Shown: positions 23,838 to 32,533 of the stretch, piece after piece
Layout: every line of letters begins with the position of its first letter
Position numbering within the stretch: position 1 is the first letter of the stretch
Assembly (NCBI RefSeq): GCF_020144925.1
Contig: NZ_NSLC01000002.1
Location: 248,001 to 312,000 of the forward strand
DNA length: 64,000 bases
Direction of reading: 5' to 3'
Origin: Afifella sp. IM 167
Lineage (GTDB): Bacteria; Pseudomonadota; Alphaproteobacteria; Rhizobiales; Afifellaceae
Made by a program: the position numbers and the translations under genes
The notes under the pieces: model-generated
What the model was told of the DNA's origin: nothing
The model's input: the letters and a program-made list of their open reading frames with translations, nothing else
Databases searched by the model: none

Positions 23838-25049
23838 ATGCTACAGCAACTTCTCAGTATCTTTCCCGGCATCGGGACCCTGTTCGTCCAGGACCCGGTC
23901 ATCGCCTTCTCCCGTGTGGGGCTGATCGTTCTCGGCTTCGTGCTCGCCTATTTCGGCTTCAAGCGCACGCTCGAGCCCCTGATCATGGTCCCGATGGGCC
24001 TCGGCATGATGGCGGTCAACGCCGGCGTCATGTTCCTGGAGGCCGGCAAGATCGGCACCCTCATCATCGCACCGATGGTGTCGGAGCCCTCCGCCCTGAT
24101 CGACGTGATGCAGATCAACTTCCTGCAGCCGATCTACAACTTCACCTTCGTCAACTCGCTGGTTGCCTGCCTGCTCTTCATGGGCATCGGCACCATGGCG
24201 GACATTTCCTTCATCCTGGCGCGGCCCTGGGCCTCGATCACGGTGGCGGTGTGCGCCGAGCTCGGCACCTTCGTGACGCTGGTGATCGGCTATTACGCCG
24301 GTCTCACTCCCGGCCAGGCCGCCGCGGTGGGCACGATCGGCGGCGCCGACGGCCCGATGGTCCTCTTCGCCTCGCTGGTGATGGCCAAGGACCTCTTCGT
24401 CCCGATCTCCATCATCGCCTATCTCTACCTGTCGCTCTGCTACGCCGGATATCCCTATCTCGTGCGCTGGCTGGTGCCGGAAGAGTACCGCGGTCTGGAA
24501 GTCGAGATCGAGTTCCCGGAAGTCTCCCAGAAGGCGAAGTTCATCTTCACCGTCTGCGCGGCTGGGCTCCTCTGCCTGCTCCTGCCGGTCGCTTCCCCGC
24601 TGATCCTCTCCTTCTTCATGGGCGTTGCGATCAAGGAAGCCGAGATCGAGCCCTATCAGGACCTGCTCGAGAAGACGATCACCTACGGATCGACGCTCTT
24701 CCTCGGCCTGGTGCTCGGCGTCCTGTGCGAAGCCTCGACCCTGCTCGATCCGCGCGTCGCCATCCTGCTCGTCCTTGGCATCACGGCGCTCGCCGTGTCG
24801 GCCCTCGGCGGCATCGGCGGCGGCTGGCTGATCTGGTTCCTGTCGAAGGGAAAGTACAACCCCGCGATCGGCATCGCCGGCGTCTCCTGCATGCCCTCGA
24901 CCGCCAAGATCGCCCAAAGGTGCGCCTTCGAGGCCAGCCCCTACGCCATGATCATGCCTCTGGCCATGGGTGCCTCGATCTGCGGCGTCATCGTCTCCGC
25001 CATCGCTGTCGGCGTCTTTGCTTCGACGATTGGCCTGGTTGGCGGCTGA
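23838..25049 (+). CDS. madB: Carboxybiotin decarboxylase, membrane beta subunit of Na+-pumping malonate decarboxylase (MadB)
   Basis: 403 residues, strongly hydrophobic with about nine to eleven membrane spans. It belongs to the OadB/GcdB/MmdB family. GTIGGADGPMVLF has Asp171, matching the essential Asp203 of OadB, and a second conserved GISxMPSTAK-like segment is present as GVSCMPSTAKIAQ. It decarboxylates carboxybiotin on MadF and couples this to sodium export. Its presence, with MadF, separates this system from the soluble Mdc decarboxylases of Klebsiella and Pseudomonas. Confidence 0.95.
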   Translation: MLQQLLSIFPGIGTLFVQDPVIAFSRVGLIVLGFVLAYFGFKRTLEPLIMVPMGLGMMAVNAGVMFLEAGKIGTLIIAPMVSEPSALIDVMQINFLQPIYNFTFVNSLVACLLFMGIGTMADISFILARPWASITVAVCAELGTFVTLVIGYYAGLTPGQAAAVGTIGGADGPMVLFASLVMAKDLFVPISIIAYLYLSLCYAGYPYLVRWLVPEEYRGLEVEIEFPEVSQKAKFIFTVCAAGLLCLLLPVASPLILSFFMGVAIKEAEIEPYQDLLEKTITYGSTLFLGLVLGVLCEASTLLDPRVAILLVLGITALAVSALGGIGGGWLIWFLSKGKYNPAIGIAGVSCMPSTAKIAQRCAFEASPYAMIMPLAMGASICGVIVSAIAVGVFASTIGLVGG

Positions 25050-25055
25050 CGGAAG

Positions 25056-25099
25056 CGTCCGGTGCTCGCTCGCCCCCCGAAACCCGCGGGCACCGGACG
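25056..25099 (+). other. Intercistronic hairpin between madB and birA
   Basis: CGTCCGGTGC (25056-25065) pairs perfectly with GCACCGGACG (25090-25099), followed by TCTCTCCTC. The loop is 24 bases and GC-rich. An alternative GTG start for birA (25062) would lie inside the stem. Confidence 0.65.
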
Positions 25100-25142
25100 T
25101 CTCTCCTCAGACGAAGCTGAACCCCAAACCTGTCAGAAAACC

Positions 25143-25982
25143 ATGCCCACCTTCTTCGCCCTCGCTTCCACCTCCTCCGACCTCGCCGCCTGCTGCGGCG
25201 TGGAGCGCCGGAGCGGCGGGATCGGCCCGGTCTACTACCTCGCTGAGGTGGACTCGACCAACCGGCTGATCGCGGACCTCGCCGCCAAGGGAGAGAAGCC
25301 CGGCCTTGCCGTCGTGGCACACCACCAGACGGCCGGCCGGGGCAAGGGGGAGCGGGCGTGGTTCTCCGAGCCCGGCAAGGGTTTCGCTCTCTCCCTGCTC
25401 CTGCGGCCTTCGCGGCCTCTGGAGGAGGTCTCCCAGCTCACCCTCGTGCTGGGCGTTGCAGTTGCCGCCGCCATCCGGCGTGCGACAGGGGTGCCCGCAG
25501 AGCTCAAATGGCCCAACGACGTTCTCGTCGGCGGCCGCAAGCTCTGCGGAATCCTCTGCGAGCTGGTCACCACGCCGGAAGGCGACACGGCCCACGTCAT
25601 CGCCGGCATGGGCATCAACGTGAACCTTGCCGAAGCGGACTTTCCGCCGGCGCTTGCCGCCACCGCTACCTCGCTCGCTATCGAGGTGGGCCACCAGATC
25701 GATTTTCACCGCGTGCTCTCCGCCATCCTGGAAGAGGTGGAGACGTGGATCGGCCGCTGGGAGGAAGAGGGCTTCGAGCCCGTCCGCCAGGCCTGGATCG
25801 CACGCTCCTGCACCATCGGCCGCGAACTCGACTTCGACGCCGGCGACGCCCGCCTGACGGGCATCGCCTCCGATCTCGGCTCCGACGGCAGTCTCAGTAT
25901 TCGCGATAGGAGCGGTGCCATCCACCACTTCTACTACGGAGAAGCGAGCCTGAAGCCCGCAAGTTCGGCCTTCACCCGCTAA
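25143..25982 (+). CDS. birA: Biotin--[carboxyl-carrier protein] ligase (BirA, no DNA-binding domain)
   Basis: 279 residues from ATG 25143. Biotin-ligase motifs: STNR (38-41), GRGKGERAW (65-73), KWPNDV (122-127) and KLCGILCE (133-140). It has a C-terminal SH3-like domain and no N-terminal helix-turn-helix, so it modifies protein but does not repress genes. It attaches biotin to MadF, encoded later in the same operon. No ribosome site is seen before ATG 25143, but the GTG alternative at 25062 falls within a strong hairpin. The N-terminal 30 residues before the ligase fold are unusual. Confidence 0.92.
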   Translation: MPTFFALASTSSDLAACCGVERRSGGIGPVYYLAEVDSTNRLIADLAAKGEKPGLAVVAHHQTAGRGKGERAWFSEPGKGFALSLLLRPSRPLEEVSQLTLVLGVAVAAAIRRATGVPAELKWPNDVLVGGRKLCGILCELVTTPEGDTAHVIAGMGINVNLAEADFPPALAATATSLAIEVGHQIDFHRVLSAILEEVETWIGRWEEEGFEPVRQAWIARSCTIGRELDFDAGDARLTGIASDLGSDGSLSIRDRSGAIHHFYYGEASLKPASSAFTR

Positions 25983-26005
25983 TTGAAGGAAACAGAGGTT
26001 GTTCC

Positions 26006-27679
26006 ATGTCCACTAACACGACAGAAAAGAAGTGGGACCGCCGCTCCGCTGATACTGCGGAGAGGTTGGCGGCTGCCTCCCGGTACATTGGACCGGGAAA
26101 GCAGTTCAAGCCGGAAGACACGGTCGCTCTGCTTGAGGCGGTGATTCACGCGGGCGATCGCGTCAACATCGAAGGCAACAATCAGAAGCAGGCCGACTTC
26201 CTCGCCGAGTGCCTCAACAAGGTCGACAGGTCGAAGATCCACGACCTGCACATGGTGCAGTCGGCCGTGCCGCTTCCGGTCCATCTCGACCTGTTCGAGA
26301 ATGGCATCGCCAAAAAGCTCGACTTCGCTTTCGGCGGCCCGCAGGCCGCCCGCGTCGCCACCTTCATCCGTGAAGGCAAGCTCGAGCTCGGAGCCATCCA
26401 CACCTACCTTGAGCTCTTCGGCCGCTACTTCCTCGACCTCACGCCGAAGGTTTCGCTGATCTGCGCCTACAAGGCCGACAGGCAGGGCAACCTCTATACC
26501 GGCTTCAACACCGAGGACACGCCGACGATCGTGGAGGCGACGAAGTTCCGCCAGGGCATCGTCATCGCCCAGGTGAACGAGATCGTCGACAAGCTCCCGC
26601 GCGTCGACATCCCGGCCGACTGGATCGACGCCGTCGTGCAGTCGCCGCAGCCCTTCTTCATCGAGCCGCTCTTCACCCGCGACCCGGCACTCGTCACCGA
26701 GAGCCAGATCCTCCTCGCCATGCTCTGCCTGAAAGGCATCTACGCCGAATACGAGGTGAAGCGGATCAACCATGGCATCGGCTTCCTGACCTCTGCCATC
26801 GAGCTTCTTCTGCCGACCTACGGCGAGGAGCTGGGCCTGAAGGGCAAGGCCTGCACGCATATGATCCTCAACCCGCATCCGACGATGATCCCTGCGATCG
26901 AGTCGGGCTGGGTGGACACCATTCACTGCTTCGGCGGCGAGCTCGGCATGGAGAAGTACGTGGCGGCGCGCCCGGACGTCTTCTTCACCGGTCCCGACGG
27001 CACGCTGCGCTCCAACCGCGCCTACGCCCAGACGGCCGGCCACTACGCGCTGGACATGTTCATCGGCGGCACGCTGCAGATCGACAAGTACGGCAATTCC
27101 TCCACCGCCACCGGCACGCGTGTCGCCGGCTTCGGCGGCGCCCCGAACATGGGCTGCGATGCCAAGGGCCGGCGCCATTCGACGGATGCCTGGCTCAAGG
27201 TCGGCAAGGAGATGCCGAGCCTCGATCGCCAGATCGGCAACATGCCCCGCGGCAAGCGTCTCGTCGTCCAGGGCGTGGAAACCTTCGGCGAGGGCAGGGC
27301 GCCTGTCTTCGTGGAAGAGCTGGACGCCTGGAAGCTCGCCGAGAACGCCAATCTCGATCTGCCTCCGGTGATGATCTACGGCGACGATCTCACCCACGTC
27401 GTGACCGAGGAAGGCATCGCCTACCTCAACCGCTGCGCCGACATCGACGCACGCATGGCCGCGATCCGCGCGGTGGCCGGCTACACCGATATCGGCCTTC
27501 AGGCGAAGCCGGACGAGACCCGGCAGCTGCGCGAGGCCGGCATCGTCAAGACGCCGGAGGACCTCGGCGTCGACCGCTCCCGTGCGGACCGCTCGCTGCT
27601 GGCAGCCCGCAATATCCGTGACCTCGTGACCTGGTCTGGCGGCCTCTACAACCCGCCCGCCCGGTTCCGCAACTGGTGA
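26006..27679 (+). CDS. madA: Malonate decarboxylase acyl-carrier-protein transferase, alpha subunit (MadA/MdcA)
   Basis: 557 residues, normal length for MadA/MdcA. It is a CoA-transferase-like protein that swaps acetyl for malonyl on the acyl carrier protein MadE, producing malonyl-S-ACP and free acetate. It begins about residue 9 with WDRRSADTAERL, and the mid region SNRAYAQTAGHYALDMFIGG is typical. It acts in the cytosolic complex. It is first of the alpha-ACP-beta-gamma block madA-E-C-D and has GGAAACAGAGG upstream. Confidence 0.95.
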   Translation: MSTNTTEKKWDRRSADTAERLAAASRYIGPGKQFKPEDTVALLEAVIHAGDRVNIEGNNQKQADFLAECLNKVDRSKIHDLHMVQSAVPLPVHLDLFENGIAKKLDFAFGGPQAARVATFIREGKLELGAIHTYLELFGRYFLDLTPKVSLICAYKADRQGNLYTGFNTEDTPTIVEATKFRQGIVIAQVNEIVDKLPRVDIPADWIDAVVQSPQPFFIEPLFTRDPALVTESQILLAMLCLKGIYAEYEVKRINHGIGFLTSAIELLLPTYGEELGLKGKACTHMILNPHPTMIPAIESGWVDTIHCFGGELGMEKYVAARPDVFFTGPDGTLRSNRAYAQTAGHYALDMFIGGTLQIDKYGNSSTATGTRVAGFGGAPNMGCDAKGRRHSTDAWLKVGKEMPSLDRQIGNMPRGKRLVVQGVETFGEGRAPVFVEELDAWKLAENANLDLPPVMIYGDDLTHVVTEEGIAYLNRCADIDARMAAIRAVAGYTDIGLQAKPDETRQLREAGIVKTPEDLGVDRSRADRSLLAARNIRDLVTWSGGLYNPPARFRNW

Positions 27680-27696
27680 CAAAGGACCTTTGAGCC

Positions 27697-28014
27697 ATGG
27701 CTTTGAATACCTTGGAATTCCACCTCAAGATCGACGAGGTGACCCACTCCATCGACACGCCGATCCATCTCGGCGTGGTCGGATCGGGCGACATGGAAGT
27801 CCTGATGGAGCCGAAGGAGCTGGAAGGCGCCGTCTCGGTCCGCATCGTCACCCCGGTCGCCGGCTTCGATGAGCTCTGGAAGCGTGTGGTGGAGAAGTTC
27901 GTCTCCGAGACGCTCCTCGGCAACGTCCACCTTGAGATCAACGACAACAACGCGACGCCCGCCGTCGTCCTGCTGCGCCTGCGCCAGGGCTTCGCGGAAG
28001 CGACCGGCAAGTAA
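27697..28014 (+). CDS. madE: Malonate decarboxylase acyl carrier protein (MadE/MdcC)
   Basis: 105 residues. The prosthetic-group serine is Ser30 in GVVGSGDMEVL, the hallmark of MdcC-type carriers and unlike the DSL motif of fatty-acid ACP. It carries the phosphoribosyl-dephospho-CoA arm made by MadG and attached by MadK. It lies 17 bases after madA and 11 bases before madC. Confidence 0.95.
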   Translation: MALNTLEFHLKIDEVTHSIDTPIHLGVVGSGDMEVLMEPKELEGAVSVRIVTPVAGFDELWKRVVEKFVSETLLGNVHLEINDNNATPAVVLLRLRQGFAEATGK

Positions 28015-28025
28015 GGAGTCATCCC

Positions 28026-28982
28026 ATGCCGAAATGGAAAGATCTTCAGGAACAGAGTTTCCTGGAATCGGATGCCCGGGCGAGGGCCATCGGCCTCCTC
28101 GACGAGGGTACGTTCACGGAACTCGCCGGACCGTTCGACCGCTTCTACAGCCCGCATCTGGAAGTCCTCGGGGAAGCCGTGGAATTCGATGACGGCCTGG
28201 TCGCCGGCGTCGGCAAGATCGGCAAGACCCCGGTCTTCGTCGTCTCCCAGGAAGGCCGCTTCATCGGCGGCTCGATCGGCGAGGTCGGCGGCGCCAAGAT
28301 GGTCAACACCATCCGGCTCGCCATCGAGTTTCACGACGAGCTGGTGACGAAATACCCGGACCTGTCCGACGAGGAAAAGCCGGTCGTTGTCATCTCCTTC
28401 GAGACCGGCGGCGTGCGCCTGCATGAATCGAATGCCGGCCTCCTCGCCCATGCCGAGGTCATGGACCAGCTGCAGAAGGCGCGCCACAAGGTGCCGGTCA
28501 TCGCACTGATCGGCTCGAAGGTCGGCTGCTTCGGCGGCATGGGCTTCGTCGCCGCCGCCACCGACGCCATCGTGATGAGCGAGTTCGGCCGCCTCGGCCT
28601 GACCGGTCCGGAAGTCATCGAGCAGGAGATGGGCAAGGAGGAGTTCGACTCCTCCGACCGCGCCCTTGTTTTCCGCACCACGGGCGGCCGCCACAAATAC
28701 ATCATGGGCGACTGCAACGCGCTCGTCGCAAACACCATCGCGGCCTTCCGCGAGGCGGTGGCCGAACTCGCCGCCCTGCCGGTCGCCGAATTCGAGAAGC
28801 TGCGCCGTATCGGCTCGCCGGAAGCGGTGGAACGGCAGCTTCGCGGCGTCGCGCTTGCCGCCGAGATGCAGCCGAAGGACGCCCGCGACGTCTGGGCGAA
28901 AGCTGGCAATCCCGACCCCGTGGCCCTGACCGACATGCCGCTCGGCGAGTTCCTCGCCGGCGTCAAGCGGCTCAGCGTCTGA
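28026..28982 (+). CDS. madC: Malonyl-S-ACP:biotin-protein carboxyltransferase beta-type subunit (MadC/MdcD)
   Basis: 318 residues of the crotonase-like carboxyltransferase fold. It has the oxyanion-type segments FVVSQEGRFIGGSIGEVGGAK-like (in part) and SFETGGVRLHESNAGLLAH. With MadD it moves the carboxyl of malonyl-ACP to biotin on MadF. AAGGAG overlaps the madE stop region and precedes the ATG. Confidence 0.93.
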   Translation: MPKWKDLQEQSFLESDARARAIGLLDEGTFTELAGPFDRFYSPHLEVLGEAVEFDDGLVAGVGKIGKTPVFVVSQEGRFIGGSIGEVGGAKMVNTIRLAIEFHDELVTKYPDLSDEEKPVVVISFETGGVRLHESNAGLLAHAEVMDQLQKARHKVPVIALIGSKVGCFGGMGFVAAATDAIVMSEFGRLGLTGPEVIEQEMGKEEFDSSDRALVFRTTGGRHKYIMGDCNALVANTIAAFREAVAELAALPVAEFEKLRRIGSPEAVERQLRGVALAAEMQPKDARDVWAKAGNPDPVALTDMPLGEFLAGVKRLSV

Positions 28983-29016
28983 GCCCCGGCAAGAACCCGA
29001 CAATCAGGAGACAGTC

Positions 29017-29910
29017 ATGGAAGCCACAGAGACCATGATGGGAAGAGGCCGGGATGCGATCGACATGATCGTCGACGCCGGCTCCTTCACCGAGGGCACC
29101 ATCGGTGCAAGCACCTTCGACGATCCGGAATTCGGTCCGGGCGCCGTGATCGGCACCGCATCCCTCGAGGGCGACACCGTCACCATCATCGCCAGCGACG
29201 CCAACGCCTTCAACGAGAAGTTCCCCGTCGTCTATGCCGGCATCATCGGCATGGAGGAGGGTTACAAGATGGCCCAGGCCGTCTACGCCTCCCTCGCCGC
29301 CGACGCGGACAAGCCCGCGGAGGAGAAGCGTCCCCTCGTCCTCATCGTCGACACCCCCGGAAACGGGCCCGGCAAGGTCGAGGAGATCTTCGGCATGAAC
29401 AAGGCCACCGGCGCCTATCAGCTGGCGCTGGCGGAGGCCCGGCTCGCCGGCCACCCGATCGTCGCCATGGTGATCGGCCGGGCGATCTCCGGCGCCTTCC
29501 TCTGCCACGGCCTGCAGGCGGACCACATCGTCTCGCTCGATGCCAATTTCGGCACGATGATCCACGTGATGCCGCTCACCTCCGTCTCGCGCATCATCCG
29601 CAAGGATCTGGAGACGCTGCAGGAACTGTCGAAGGCGAACCCCGTCTTCGCCGCTGGCCCGCGCTTCTTTTACGCCCTCGGCGGCGTCGAGGAACTGGTC
29701 GGCGAGCTCGACGGGATGCGGCCGGCGATCGCCCGGCACATCAAGACGATCCGCGACGCCAAGGCTGCGGGTCACCAGGACGAACTCGGCCCGTGGGGAA
29801 GGGGCGAGCTCGGCGCCGAGCGCCAGGGCCGCACGGTCCGGCCTGAGGTCATCAAGCTGATGAATCAGGAGTTCGCTGCAGTCGCCGAGAAATACGCTCC
29901 ATCTCGCTGA
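29017..29910 (+). CDS. madD: Malonyl-S-ACP:biotin-protein carboxyltransferase gamma-type subunit (MadD/MdcE)
   Basis: 297 residues, second half of the carboxyltransferase. The motifs VDTPGNGPGKVEE, NKATGAYQLAL and IGRAISGAFLCHG form the second crotonase-like active-site half. It pairs with MadC. AGGAGA precedes the ATG. Length and order (C then D) match the Malonomonas and Klebsiella operons. Confidence 0.93.
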   Translation: MEATETMMGRGRDAIDMIVDAGSFTEGTIGASTFDDPEFGPGAVIGTASLEGDTVTIIASDANAFNEKFPVVYAGIIGMEEGYKMAQAVYASLAADADKPAEEKRPLVLIVDTPGNGPGKVEEIFGMNKATGAYQLALAEARLAGHPIVAMVIGRAISGAFLCHGLQADHIVSLDANFGTMIHVMPLTSVSRIIRKDLETLQELSKANPVFAAGPRFFYALGGVEELVGELDGMRPAIARHIKTIRDAKAAGHQDELGPWGRGELGAERQGRTVRPEVIKLMNQEFAAVAEKYAPSR

Positions 29911-29932
29911 CGGCCCAACAGGGACGACGATC

Positions 29933-31033
29933 ATGTCCGACGATCTGACGGTACTCGAAGAAGCTCTGGACGCATTCGGCACGGCTCCGACCCTTGCGGA
30001 GATGCCGAGGCGGACATTGGCGGACAAGGGGATAGATGGCCCGACGGCCGCCCATGTCATCGAGGAGGTGCATACGCCTTTCAATCTGGCGTACCTCACC
30101 TTCACGACGGGCTCTTCCGCGTTCCAGAACATCGTCGGCGTGGTCCACGGCGAGATTTCCGGCCGCTGCGCGGTGGCCCGGACCCTGTTCGAAAGACTGG
30201 GGTCCGGGCCTGCCGAGCGGATGCTGGTCACCTATCCGCCGCTCGTGAACGTCTTCGCCGCCGATGCCCTGAGGGCCTGCGGCGTGACCTGGGGCTTCCT
30301 CAAGCGCTCCAGCCGGGACGCACTTCTTGTGGCGGCCTGCCGCGACAAGCCGGGCATCATCCTGGGTGAATCCTCCTTCCTGCGCGCCAGCCTCGAACAG
30401 GCCGCCACGCTCGGTCTGAAATCCGAGATGCCGGCGCGCGCCATCCTTCTGACCGCCGGCACGCCCCTCGACGAGGAGCTGCTGCCGGTCGCCGAAAGCT
30501 TCGGCTACGAGGTCCACGATCTCTACGGTTGCCAGGAATTCGGCTGGCTGACGCTCGACGGCGTGCCGCTGCGCGAGGACATCACCCTCGTTACCTCGCC
30601 GCGCGGCCCCGCCTTTCGCGAGCTCGTCGTCGGCGGCCTGCCCATGGGCGACAGTTTCATCGTCTCCGCCGCCGGTCATGTCTGCGACCGTGCCGGCGAA
30701 ATCATCACCTACCGGCGCGAGCGCACCTATCCCGAATACGAGGTGGTCGTCACGCATACCAGGGCGGCCGCGGCCTCCACGGTGGAGAAGGCGGCGCGCA
30801 CAATCCTGCGCATCAAGGGCCGCGTGGTGAAGGTCGCGCCCGATCTCGTCACCGGCGCCGCCGCCACCCGCCTCAGGCTGGTTCCGGGCCTGCCCGGCGC
30901 CGACGGCGCCTGGGAGGATGGGGTCGAACTCGAGGGCCCCGAAAAGACAGGGCTCTTCGACGTCCTGGTCGAGGCGCAGGCCGACCTGCAGAAGTCCGCC
31001 AAGTCGGACCCGGCATGGATCAAGAGGCGCTGA
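29933..31033 (+). CDS. madH: Acetate--[acyl-carrier protein] ligase (MadH)
   Basis: 366 residues of the ANL-type ligase superfamily in reduced form. The P-loop-like segment is LTFTTGSSAFQN and the later adenylate-binding segment is YGCQEFGWL. It charges the thiol of the MadE prosthetic group with acetate using ATP, giving the acetyl-ACP needed to start the cycle. Together with MadB and MadF it marks the Malonomonas-type mad system, as Klebsiella uses a different route. It lies between madD and madK. Confidence 0.85.
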   Translation: MSDDLTVLEEALDAFGTAPTLAEMPRRTLADKGIDGPTAAHVIEEVHTPFNLAYLTFTTGSSAFQNIVGVVHGEISGRCAVARTLFERLGSGPAERMLVTYPPLVNVFAADALRACGVTWGFLKRSSRDALLVAACRDKPGIILGESSFLRASLEQAATLGLKSEMPARAILLTAGTPLDEELLPVAESFGYEVHDLYGCQEFGWLTLDGVPLREDITLVTSPRGPAFRELVVGGLPMGDSFIVSAAGHVCDRAGEIITYRRERTYPEYEVVVTHTRAAAASTVEKAARTILRIKGRVVKVAPDLVTGAAATRLRLVPGLPGADGAWEDGVELEGPEKTGLFDVLVEAQADLQKSAKSDPAWIKRR

Positions 31034-31035
31034 CC

Positions 31036-31812
31036 ATGCTCGACCGCCGCCACACCCTTGCCCGTCTGAAGCCGCACGCGCGCAACGCCCTTGTGCCGGC
31101 GCTGCTCGACGGCCTGCCGCACACCATGCAAGACATCGAGACCAAGGCGCTCGTCCTGCGTACCTTCCTCACCGAAGGCGTGCCCGGCATCGTCTGCCGC
31201 CCGACGCGCGCCTGCGGCGAGGGCCAGGGCCAGCTCGGCTTTTCCTTCCCGCTGCGCCGCAACGAGGAGCGTGTGCGCTCCTCGCTGATCGTGGAGCCCG
31301 ATCAGATCGCCTCCTTCATCTCGCCCTACGAGGTGATGGAGCGGGCCCTCAGGCGCTTTCCCCCGCCGCACGCCGCCCTGCGGCTCGTCGCCGGAATCGC
31401 CACCCGCTTCGACATCCGCCTCGGCCTCATCGGCTCGGCCGCGCTCGCGGCGGTGACGGGCCTTCCCTACGTCCGCCCGCAATCGGATCTGGATCTTCTG
31501 GTGGATGCCGATCACGGCGGCGATGTCCAGGCATTCCATCGCACCGTTCAGGGCGTCGGCCAGGCCATCGGCGTGAAGATCGATACGGAGATCGAATTCT
31601 TCGGATCGCGCGGCGTCAAGCTCGCCGAGTTCTGCTCGGGACGCGAAACAATACTGGCAAAGACAATAACGGGAGTGGAACTCATAGACATAGTCGATTT
31701 GCAGAACCGCCCGAAGGGAAGGGGGCCTCACGGCGCCCTTCGGGCCGCACTTCCGGGGGCAAATTCCACGCCCCCGGCCACCGAAACCATCCAAAACCAA
31801 TGGAGTGAATGA
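31036..31812 (+). CDS. madK: Holo-ACP synthase of malonate decarboxylase (MadK/MdcG)
   Basis: 258 residues. A nucleotidyltransferase-fold MdcG protein with the metal motif SDLDLLVD in a GSAALAAVTGLPYVRPQSD context. It transfers the triphosphoribosyl-dephospho-CoA made by MadG to Ser30 of MadE. It starts two bases after madH. The last 30 residues are Pro/Ala/Thr-rich and not part of the enzyme fold. Its stop overlaps the madF start. Confidence 0.9.
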   Translation: MLDRRHTLARLKPHARNALVPALLDGLPHTMQDIETKALVLRTFLTEGVPGIVCRPTRACGEGQGQLGFSFPLRRNEERVRSSLIVEPDQIASFISPYEVMERALRRFPPPHAALRLVAGIATRFDIRLGLIGSAALAAVTGLPYVRPQSDLDLLVDADHGGDVQAFHRTVQGVGQAIGVKIDTEIEFFGSRGVKLAEFCSGRETILAKTITGVELIDIVDLQNRPKGRGPHGALRAALPGANSTPPATETIQNQWSE

Positions 31813-32021
31813 TGGATGTGAAAGTGAAAATGCCCTCGACGGTCGTTTCGATCGAGGTTGCCGTCGGCGACACCGTCACAAGGGGTCAGAACCTCGCGGT
31901 CGTTGAAGCCATGAAGATGAAGAACAACACGCCTTCGCCGGTCGAAGGGACCGTGAAGTCGATTGCCGCTTCTGCCGGCGAGCGCCTGAAGCCAGGCGCC
32001 GTCCTCATGACTGTCGAGTGA
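31809..32021 (+). CDS. madF: Biotin carboxyl carrier protein of malonate decarboxylase (MadF), short form
   Basis: Only 69-70 residues, a single biotinyl domain. The biotin lysine is Lys35 in EAMKMKN (numbered from the second Met at 31812). It accepts CO2 from MadC/MadD and delivers it to MadB. It lacks the Pro/Ala-rich linker that many decarboxylase carriers have. The start overlaps the madK stop by four bases (ATGATGG; either ATG is possible). BirA from the same operon is the expected modifier. Confidence 0.93.
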   Translation: MMDVKVKMPSTVVSIEVAVGDTVTRGQNLAVVEAMKMKNNTPSPVEGTVKSIAASAGERLKPGAVLMTVE

Positions 32022-32032
32022 AAAAGTGCAAT

Positions 32033-32055
32033 GGGGCGGCGTTCGCCGCCGCCCC
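32033..32055 (+). other. Intercistronic hairpin between madF and madL
   Basis: GGGGCGGCG (32033-32041) pairs with CGCCGCCCC (32047-32055), TTCGC loop. No T-run follows. It separates the enzyme genes from the transporter genes and may protect the upstream mRNA or lower madLM expression. Confidence 0.6.
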
Positions 32056-32090
32056 GCTAACGATAGCTCCAACACACTGGAGTAAGTGAA

Positions 32091-32531
32091 ATGGTGATTT
32101 ACGGACTAGCCCTGATGGGCGGATGCATGATCGTCGGTACCGGTCTCGGTTACCTGATCGGCGATCTGGTCGGCATCGATGCGAATGTCGGTGGCGTGGG
32201 TATCGCGATGCTTCTGCTCGTGATCGTCTCCCGCCGTCTGATGGACAAGGATCAGCTCTCCAAGCTGGCCCAGGACGGGATCATGTTCTGGAGCGCGATG
32301 TACATCCCGATCGTGGTGGCCATGTGCGCCCGCCAGAACGTCGTCGCCGCCTTCGATGCGGGCGCTCTCGCCTTCGTCGCCGGCCTCGGCGCGGTCTTCG
32401 CTGGCTTCCTGCTGATCCGGCCGATCGCGGCCCTCAGCGCCAAAAGCGATCCGCTTCCCCCTCTGACCGAGGATAACCCGGCTCCCGCCGCGGCCATGGC
32501 CGTGCCCGAAGTCGCGAAGGAGGTCAAATAG
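32091..32531 (+). CDS. madL: Malonate transporter subunit MadL
   Basis: 146 residues with four hydrophobic segments, starting MVIYGLALMGGCMIVGTGLG. It pairs with MadM to form the malonate symporter. The C-terminal 25 residues are polar (ALSAKSDPLPPLTEDN region). A GGAG lies before the ATG. Confidence 0.92.
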   Translation: MVIYGLALMGGCMIVGTGLGYLIGDLVGIDANVGGVGIAMLLLVIVSRRLMDKDQLSKLAQDGIMFWSAMYIPIVVAMCARQNVVAAFDAGALAFVAGLGAVFAGFLLIRPIAALSAKSDPLPPLTEDNPAPAAAMAVPEVAKEVK

Positions 32532-32533
32532 CC

